In this document: positions 14,142-18,550 of the stretch, piece by piece
Position numbering within the stretch: position 1 is the first letter of the stretch
Layout: each line of letters starts with the position of its first letter
Source: Candidatus Avimonoglobus intestinipullorum
GTDB taxonomy: Bacteria; Bacillota; Clostridia; UBA1381
Reading direction: 5' to 3'
Length of the DNA stretch: 18,550 nucleotides
Assembly (NCBI GenBank): GCA_018714645.1
Contig: DVND01000012.1
Location: 1 to 18,550, forward strand
Made by a program: the position numbers and the translations under genes
Notes under the pieces: generated by a model
Told to the model about the DNA's origin: nothing
The model's database searches: none
Seen by the model: the letters and a program-made list of their open reading frames with translations, nothing else

Positions 14142-15662
14142 TTATCTTCTGCGCCTTCTGGAATTTGTATATGAGAGTTTGCTCCGTCTGGACCGGCGGC
14201 GTTTCCTGCGGTTGACGTTGACATAAATCAACAGCAGGATGATGCCAATTAACGGGATCAATACAAATGGATTCAGAAGGATGTTTAAAACAATGTGGAT
14301 CGCATGAATGACCGCATCCCGCTCCACATCGTTGACGGCAATTAAATTTGCTGTCGCCAGCACATCGCCGTCCAGCGTGTATTGGATAGAGCCGAGCACA
14401 TCGCCCTTTCTGATTGGCGCCGCAATTTGGTTGTTCAAAGTGGTTTCGGCGCTGATTGTTTCAATGTCCGTATCATTTGGCAGCAGGGTTTCGATGCTTT
14501 GCTCCGGCGTCAGCGTGACACGGATGCCGTCTTTGGCTTCGTATACCTTTGAATCTGCCACCACGTCGCCGACGGAAGCAATTTCATGATATTTATAATT
14601 GTCAAACACATGCTCAAAGAGCGCCACAGTGTCCGTAAAGGAATAGGCCTTATCCCGTGTGTTTTCATTTTCGCATTTTAAGAGGACGGACAGCAGGTTG
14701 ATATCATCCTTGGTTGCAGAGGCGACCAGGCAGTCGCCCGATTCGTCCGTATGGCCTGTTTTGATCCCTGTTGCATATTCGTAATAAAGAGAGGTAACCC
14801 GGTAACGGCTGATCAAATGGTTTGTATTGGACAGCACCCGCTCCTCATCATACTTATTTGTAGGAGGAATGCGGTAGGTTTTGGTGCTGACGATCTCACG
14901 GAATTTTTCATTTTTCATGGCATACCGTGCAATCGCAGCCAAATCACTGGCAGTGGTGTAATGGTCGGCATCGTGAAACCCGTGGGCATTGACGAAATGG
15001 GAATCCGCAGCGCCCAGTTCTTTTGCTTTATCGTTCATCATCTGCGCAAAGGCATCCAGGCTCCCCGCAATGTGCACCGCAATCACGTTTGCCGCATCAT
15101 TGGCGGAATAGACCAGCATACCGTATAATAATTGCTCCAGCGTCAATTCTTCGCCGACCCTGACGCCCATTTGTGAATGTTCCAGCGTAATTGGTTCAAT
15201 GGCTTCCTGCGTCGCGACTACAACATCGGAAAGCGTCCCCTTTTCCAGGGCAATGATCCCCGTCAGGATTTTGGTAGTGCTGGCAGGATACATTTTTGCC
15301 TTTTCGTTTTTCGAATAAAGTACTTTCCCTGTGTTCATATCCAACAGCAGTGCCGCTTCAGCATGCACCTCCGGGAAAACCTCCGGGTCCACTGTCGGTT
15401 CAGGGGAGTTTGACGCATTTGCGGAAGGGGAGGGCGAAGCGCTGCTCCGTGCCGATGGAGACGGCGAGGCGCTGGGCCTGGCCGACGGCGAAGGGGAGGC
15501 GCTGCCCGCCGCTGATGCGGAGGGGGAGGGGGATGCGCTGCTCCTTGCAGACGGCGAAGGGCTGGGGGACGATGAAGCGTCCGGCGCTGCCAGCGCCGGT
15601 ATGCAAATGGAGAGAACCAGCGCGGCTGTAATAAAAATCGAGTACAGGGAATGTCGTTTCAT
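14142..15662 (-). CDS. dacF: D-alanyl-D-alanine carboxypeptidase (DacF/PBP5 type)
   Basis: This low-molecular-weight penicillin-binding protein (peptidase S11) trims the terminal D-Ala of peptidoglycan stem peptides outside the membrane. The 506-residue product has a signal peptide (1-26) and a Ser/Pro/Ala low-complexity linker (29-86). The catalytic domain has S128-T-T-K131 (PASTTK), S186-A-N188 and K301-T-G303. A PBP5 C-terminal beta domain follows (about 375-455). A late membrane helix (about 463-482) is followed by a tail very rich in Arg. The ATG at 15662 follows GGAGGTTCAT; the in-frame extension to 15731 runs into the promoter. The N-terminal linker and the true transmembrane anchor with basic tail differ from the amphipathic-helix anchor of classical PBP5. 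It diverges from the comEA-like operon. Confidence 0.93.
   Translation of the reverse strand: MKRHSLYSIFITAALVLSICIPALAAPDASSSPSPSPSARSSASPSPSASAAGSASPSPSARPSASPSPSARSSASPSPSANASNSPEPTVDPEVFPEVHAEAALLLDMNTGKVLYSKNEKAKMYPASTTKILTGIIALEKGTLSDVVVATQEAIEPITLEHSQMGVRVGEELTLEQLLYGMLVYSANDAANVIAVHIAGSLDAFAQMMNDKAKELGAADSHFVNAHGFHDADHYTTASDLAAIARYAMKNEKFREIVSTKTYRIPPTNKYDEERVLSNTNHLISRYRVTSLYYEYATGIKTGHTDESGDCLVASATKDDINLLSVLLKCENENTRDKAYSFTDTVALFEHVFDNYKYHEIASVGDVVADSKVYEAKDGIRVTLTPEQSIETLLPNDTDIETISAETTLNNQIAAPIRKGDVLGSIQYTLDGDVLATANLIAVNDVERDAVIHAIHIVLNILLNPFVLIPLIGIILLLIYVNVNRRKRRRSRRSKLSYTNSRRRRR
15404..15578 (-). repeat. Imperfect Ser-Pro-Ser-Ala coding repeat in dacF
   Basis: About 175 bases encode residues 29-86 as repeated variants of SASPSPSA(R/N), with GC-rich degenerate copies of about 24-36 bases. 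Such tracts vary in copy number and likely give a flexible spacer between the signal peptide and the catalytic domain. The opposite strand is also open here purely as a by-product. Confidence 0.8.
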
Positions 15663-15709
15663 ATGAACCTCCAAAAAAATTCCTATATATAAAATCTGCT
15701 GTTTTTCTA

Positions 15710-15729
15710 GTATAATACGTTTATTATAC
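15710..15729. repeat. Perfect palindrome over the dacF -10
   Basis: GTATAATA at 15710-15717 and TATTATAC at 15722-15729 form a perfect inverted repeat around CGTT. The right arm contains the dacF TATAAT. It may be an operator, or simply two -10-like sequences. Confidence 0.6.
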
Positions 15730-15751
15730 AAAAAAAATCAAGATAATGCAA
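15723..15751 (-). promoter_or_regulatory. Sigma-A-type promoter of dacF
   Basis: On the minus strand TTGCAT (15751-15746) and TATAAT (15728-15723) are 17 bases apart. They lie about 60 bases before the dacF ATG. The form is vegetative rather than sporulation-specific, unlike sigma-F-dependent dacF of B. subtilis. Confidence 0.78.
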
Positions 15752-15767
15752 GAAATATCAAAAAAAT

Positions 15768-15784
15768 TGTAAAAATACTGGAAA
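15768..15784 (+). promoter_or_regulatory. WalR-type direct repeat in the dacF/comEA intergenic region
   Basis: TGTAAA-AATAC-TGGAAA matches 11 of 12 defined positions of the WalR (YycF) consensus TGTWAH-N5-TGTWAH. It lies between the divergent dacF and comEA-like promoters and before a WalR-like regulator gene. The flanks are A-rich, so chance matches are more likely than usual. Confidence 0.4.
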
Positions 15785-15799
15785 AACCACTGCAATGTG

Positions 15800-15808
15800 T
15801 GATATACT
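15800..15808 (+). promoter_or_regulatory. Extended -10 promoter of the comEA-regulator-kinase operon
   Basis: TGATATACT at 15800-15808 fits TGn-TATAaT with one change, 40 bases before the start codon. No clear -35 is present at 17 bases. Confidence 0.55.
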
Positions 15809-15848
15809 AATAGGGATAATTTCTGATTGTCGTAATGGGGTGGCGCAA

Positions 15849-16238
15849 TTGAAAATGAAAAAGCTGGCAAGCGGCGCATGCGCTGTCTTGTTTATTGCCG
15901 TAGCTGCGGGGATTGGCTTTTGGGTCAAAAAGTATGAGCCGCAGAATTTTGTGATTGAAACACAGACGGAAGCGGTGACGCCTTCGCCTGCTTCTGCCGC
16001 GCCGGAAGCGGAAGGGGCGCAGGCGCCGGAGGGCAGCACAGACGGGAAAATCAACATCAATACCGCCACGGCCGCGGAATTGGACAAATTAGAAGGCGTT
16101 GGTGATAAAATCGCCCAGCGGATCATAGACTATCGTGAGGCGCATGGGCCGTTTGAGGTGCCGGAGGACCTGATGAAGGTTTCCGGGATCGGCACAAAGA
16201 AGTTTGCGGCAATTAAAGACGCAATTTGCGTGGAATAA
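15849..16238 (+). CDS. ComEA-like helix-hairpin-helix DNA-binding protein
   Basis: This 129-residue membrane-anchored protein has one N-terminal membrane helix (about 7-26), an Ala/Pro/Glu-rich linker (about 38-66) and a C-terminal ComEA-type helix-hairpin-helix domain (67-129). That domain has KININTATAAELDKLEGVG and VSGIGTKKF. ComEA binds double-stranded DNA at the outer face during uptake. This version lacks the SLBB domain found in B. subtilis ComEA (205 residues), and no comEB/comEC lies in the window, so a DNA-uptake role is unproved. GGGGTGG at 15837-15843 best fits the TTG at 15849; ATG 15855 is the alternative. It is 20 bases upstream of the response regulator, so probably cotranscribed. 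Confidence 0.85.
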   Translation: MKMKKLASGACAVLFIAVAAGIGFWVKKYEPQNFVIETQTEAVTPSPASAAPEAEGAQAPEGSTDGKININTATAAELDKLEGVGDKIAQRIIDYREAHGPFEVPEDLMKVSGIGTKKFAAIKDAICVE

Positions 16239-16258
16239 AAAATGAGAGGGACAGGAAT

Positions 16259-16945
16259 ATGAAAATACTGGTTGTGGACGACGAAAAATTGCTTGTAAAA
16301 GGAATTAAATATAATTTGGAGCAGGAGGGCTATCAGGTTGTGACGGCTTTTGACGGGGAAGAGGCGGTGCGCCTGGCCCATGATGAAAGCATCGACCTGA
16401 TCCTTCTGGATCTGATGCTGCCAAAGATGGACGGGCTGACTGTCTGCCGGACGGTGCGCGGGTTTTCGGAGGTGCCGATTATCATGCTGACCGCCAAGAG
16501 CGAGGATATCGATAAAATCCTCGGCTTGGAATACGGCGCGGACGACTATATCACCAAGCCGTTTAACATCCGGGAGGTCACCTCCAGGATCAAGGCGATC
16601 CTGCGGCGGGTGAACCCCGCTCCCAAAAACGGCAGCAACAAGGATTTGATCATCTCCGGAGACATTACGCTGGACTATAATTTCCGCCGCGTCACAATCA
16701 AGGACAAGGTGATCGACCTGACCAGCAAGGAATTTGACCTGCTGGAGCTGTTTGTGAAAAATCCCGGAAAGGTTTATACCAGGGAGAATCTTTTGGATAT
16801 TGCATGGGGGTTTGATTATCCGGGCGACGTACGCACGGTGGACGTACACATTCGCCGGCTGCGGGAGAAGATTGAGGAGCACCCGGCGGAGCCGGAGTAC
16901 ATCAAGACAAAATGGGGTGTTGGATATTACTATAAAAAGGATTAA
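16259..16945 (+). CDS. OmpR-family response regulator, WalR/PhoP-like
   Basis: This 228-residue response regulator has a receiver domain with D7-D8, phosphoacceptor D51 (LLDLMLPKMDG), T78, Y97 and K100 (DDYITKPF). Its winged-helix output domain (about 130-228) contains LTSKEFDLLELFVKNPG, then DYPGDVRTVDVHIRRLREKI and a terminal WGVGYYYK. The DYxGDVRTVDV segment strongly resembles WalR (YycF), but PhoP-type regulators share much of it, so I withhold a symbol. The ATG at 16259 follows GAGGGACAGG. Kinase, comEA-like gene and a divergent cell-wall carboxypeptidase surround it; an envelope or phosphate role is inferred from this. Confidence 0.93.
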   Translation: MKILVVDDEKLLVKGIKYNLEQEGYQVVTAFDGEEAVRLAHDESIDLILLDLMLPKMDGLTVCRTVRGFSEVPIIMLTAKSEDIDKILGLEYGADDYITKPFNIREVTSRIKAILRRVNPAPKNGSNKDLIISGDITLDYNFRRVTIKDKVIDLTSKEFDLLELFVKNPGKVYTRENLLDIAWGFDYPGDVRTVDVHIRRLREKIEEHPAEPEYIKTKWGVGYYYKKD

Positions 16946-16961
16946 CCGGTTTTTTTCCTCC

Positions 16962-18365
16962 ATGCGGTGGACGATGATGGCCACATATTTTGCCGTCATC
17001 ATGATCACCCTGATTTTGATGAGCATTTATATTTTAGGCGTGCTGAGTGAGAGCCTGTATGAGAGCGAGCAGGTGAAGCTGTTTGCAAAAGCGAATATCA
17101 TATCGGAAACCTTGCCCAGCTATATGGATGTGGGCAAAATGGGGGAAGTTGAGGGAACGGTGGCCCAGACGCTGGCGGGAACCGGTATCCGCGGCGTGGT
17201 GGTCAACACGGCTTATACGGTTCTGTTCGATACCAACAAGGAAGCGGATTTGCTGGGGAAGGTGTTCATGCGGGACATCATTCAAACAGCGCTGGAAGGG
17301 GCGCAGGCGCATTCCCTGAGTAAGCCGGAAGACGAAGAGCATTTGATGAGCGTGGCAGTCCCCGTGAAAAACGGGGATCAGGTCGCCGGCGCGGTTTACC
17401 TGATTGAGTCTGTGGCGGATATTGACAGGACCGTGGGGCATATTAAAATAAACCTGTATTTGTTTTCGGCGTTGATCAGTGTGCTAGTGGGAATCCTCAG
17501 CTTGGGGATGTCCTGTGTCGTCACGTCCCCGGTGGATGAAGTTATAGCGGTGGCGAAGGAAATCTCCAAAGGAAATTTCGAAAAGCGGATTCCCGTAAAA
17601 GGGCACAATGAGCTGGCCCAGATGGCGCAGACACTGAATTTTATGTGCTCCGAGCTGGAGAGCCTGGAAGAAAACCGCAAAAAGTTTGTTTCGGACGTAT
17701 CCCACGAATTGAAAACGCCGCTGGCAACAATCAAGCTGATTTCAGACAGCATTGTCTCAACGCCTGATCCGGACCCGGCAATGATCCAGGAATTTCTGGG
17801 CGATTTGAGCGAGGAGGTCGACCGGCTGACGCGGATCGTGGAGCGGTTGCTGACGCTGACAAAGCTGGATGCGAAAAAAGAAGAACCGGTCCTGACGCCT
17901 GTGGATTTTGTGGTGATGCTCAATGCGATTTCCAGGAAGCTGACGCCGAATGCGGAGGCGCGCGGCATTGTGCTGTACACGGATTTCTCCGTGGGGACGC
18001 TGGAGCCGATCATGCTGGATTATGATAAAATCTGGGAAGCGGTTTATAATATTACGGATAACGCAATCAAGTATTCGCCGGAGGGCGGGTTTGTGAAAAT
18101 GAGCCTGGAAAAAGGTGATGGGGAAGTGATTGTCCGGGTGGAGGACAACGGGCCGGGCATCCCCGAAGCGGAAAAGGAGCACATCTTTGAACGGTTCTAC
18201 AGGTTGGATGATTCCCGCGCCCGGGACACCGGCGGCACGGGGCTGGGCCTTGCCATTGCAAAGGAAGCGGTCACGATGCACGGCGGGAAGATCGAAGTTT
18301 CCAGCGAGGGCGAAGTGGGGAGCATTTTCTCCATTCACCTGCCGTACAAGCCCCATGAACAATAA
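16962..18365 (+). CDS. Sensor histidine kinase, WalK/PhoR-like
   Basis: This two-TM sensor kinase pairs with the preceding regulator. From ATG 16962 it is 467 residues: membrane helix (7-29), external PAS-like domain (about 30-160, with GIRGVVVNTAYTVLFDTNKE), second helix (about 167-188) and HAMP (about 189-242, VTSPVDEVIAVAKEISKGNF). The DHp domain has H248 in VSDVSHELKTPLATI. The ATPase domain has ITDNAIKYSP, VEDNGPGIP, IFERFYRLDDSRARDTGGTG and GLGLAIAKEAV. The cytoplasmic PAS domain of Bacillus WalK is missing. The start is uncertain: no good RBS precedes 16962, and in-frame GTG 16917 or TTG 16920, inside the regulator, would add 14-15 residues and make the genes overlap. Confidence 0.92.
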   Translation: MRWTMMATYFAVIMITLILMSIYILGVLSESLYESEQVKLFAKANIISETLPSYMDVGKMGEVEGTVAQTLAGTGIRGVVVNTAYTVLFDTNKEADLLGKVFMRDIIQTALEGAQAHSLSKPEDEEHLMSVAVPVKNGDQVAGAVYLIESVADIDRTVGHIKINLYLFSALISVLVGILSLGMSCVVTSPVDEVIAVAKEISKGNFEKRIPVKGHNELAQMAQTLNFMCSELESLEENRKKFVSDVSHELKTPLATIKLISDSIVSTPDPDPAMIQEFLGDLSEEVDRLTRIVERLLTLTKLDAKKEEPVLTPVDFVVMLNAISRKLTPNAEARGIVLYTDFSVGTLEPIMLDYDKIWEAVYNITDNAIKYSPEGGFVKMSLEKGDGEVIVRVEDNGPGIPEAEKEHIFERFYRLDDSRARDTGGTGLGLAIAKEAVTMHGGKIEVSSEGEVGSIFSIHLPYKPHEQ

Positions 18366-18385
18366 ATGCGGCACTTTTTTGTGAA

Positions 18386-18419
18386 ATGTCATAGTTTTGT
18401 AATAAATTTATTGTATAAT
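18386..18419 (+). promoter_or_regulatory. Pho/WalR-type direct repeat with -10 TATAAT before the last gene
   Basis: ATGTCATAGTTTTGTAAT at 18386-18403 holds TGTCAT and TGTAAT 11 bases apart. A perfect TATAAT follows at 18414-18419 after exactly ten bases. This is the geometry of activator-dependent Pho promoters such as E. coli phoA, where the box replaces the -35. It also matches the WalR consensus TGTWAH-N5-TGTWAH at 11 of 12 positions. No conventional -35 is present. Confidence 0.6.
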
Positions 18420-18467
18420 GGATTGGATTGGGGAAGCAAACGACGGACCCAGGAGGATTTTGAATCT

Positions 18468-18550
18468 ATGAAAAAAAAGACTGCGGTTGCCGGCATTGCA
18501 CTGGCGGCGGTAATCGTTTGCGTGATTGTCGCCGTATTTGCCATGCGGCA
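18468..18550 (+). CDS. N terminus of an exported or membrane-anchored protein (cut by window edge)
   Basis: Only the first 27 codons are in the window. They encode MKKKT followed by a run of about 20 hydrophobic residues (AVAGIALAAVIVCVIVAVFA), a signal peptide or membrane anchor. The RBS is CAGGAGGATTTT before ATG 18468. A Cys at residue 18 is not in a good lipobox. Placement after a two-component pair and a Pho/WalR-type box suggests either PstS or another phosphate-starvation protein, or a WalRK-associated protein such as a GerMN/YycH-like protein or cell-wall enzyme. The visible part cannot decide. Confidence 0.7.
   Translation, partial: MKKKTAVAGIALAAVIVCVIVAVFAMR

Noticed and set aside
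15331..15666. Plus-strand frame of Gly-Glu-Ala-Asp repeats opposite the dacF linker
   Set aside because: It is the antisense of the Ser-Pro coding repeat and has no RBS; dacF is clearly the real gene.
18397..18419. TTGTAA at 18397-18402 as the -35 for TATAAT at 18414
   Set aside because: The spacer would be only 11 bases, too short for sigma-A; the direct-repeat reading explains the sequence better.

Overview
The window reads as a chromosomal segment of an endospore-forming member of the Clostridia. The basis is a complete eight-gene spoIIIA operon, a housekeeping block in the Firmicutes order (asp23/yqhY, nusB, xseA, xseB, ispA), strong AGGAGG-type ribosome sites, classical sigma-A promoters and a moderately GC-rich base composition. 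I cannot place the genus. Apart from the AraC gene with an in-frame stop codon and the gene cut by the right edge, all genes look intact. No mobile element, CRISPR array, rRNA or tRNA is visible, and no gap without a gene exceeds about 140 bases.

Layout. (1) 34-4855, plus strand: spoIIIAA-AB-AC-AD-AE-AF-AG-AH, the mother-cell half of the SpoIIIA-SpoIIQ feeding-tube channel. (2) 4949-5446: asp23/yqhY, with its own promoter and terminator. (3) 5575-8848: nusB-xseA-xseB-ispA and a divergent-PAP2 gene, closed by a perfect 12-bp terminator. Compared with Bacillus subtilis, accB-accC (before yqhY), folD (before xseA) and dxs (after ispA) are missing from this locus. (4) 8972-11717: an OmpR-family response regulator and a six-TM histidine kinase preceded by a helical-turn direct repeat that may be an autoregulatory operator. 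(5) 11746-13841: a UroD-family gene (minus) and an AraC-family regulator (plus) diverging from a compact mirrored promoter; the regulator is split by one in-frame TAA. (6) 13876-15662, minus: a 63-residue protein of unknown function and a D,D-carboxypeptidase with a Ser-Pro linker and a basic C-terminal tail. (7) 15849-18365, plus: a short ComEA-like helix-hairpin-helix protein, a WalR/PhoP-like regulator and its kinase. (8) 18468 to the end: the start of an exported or membrane-anchored protein whose promoter carries a Pho/WalR-type direct repeat.

How the parts relate. Regions 1-3 combine sporulation with core information processing and isoprenoid synthesis. Regions 6-8 look like an envelope-stress or phosphate-regulation neighbourhood: a cell-wall carboxypeptidase diverges from a two-component operon, and TGTnAn-N5-TGnnAn repeats of the kind bound by WalR and PhoP lie in the shared dacF/comEA intergenic region and before the truncated last gene. 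I found no convincing new multi-gene system. The most testable oddities are the AraC nonsense codon, the mirrored divergent promoter, the Pho/WalR-type boxes, and the cationic amphipathic segment inside the six-TM kinase.
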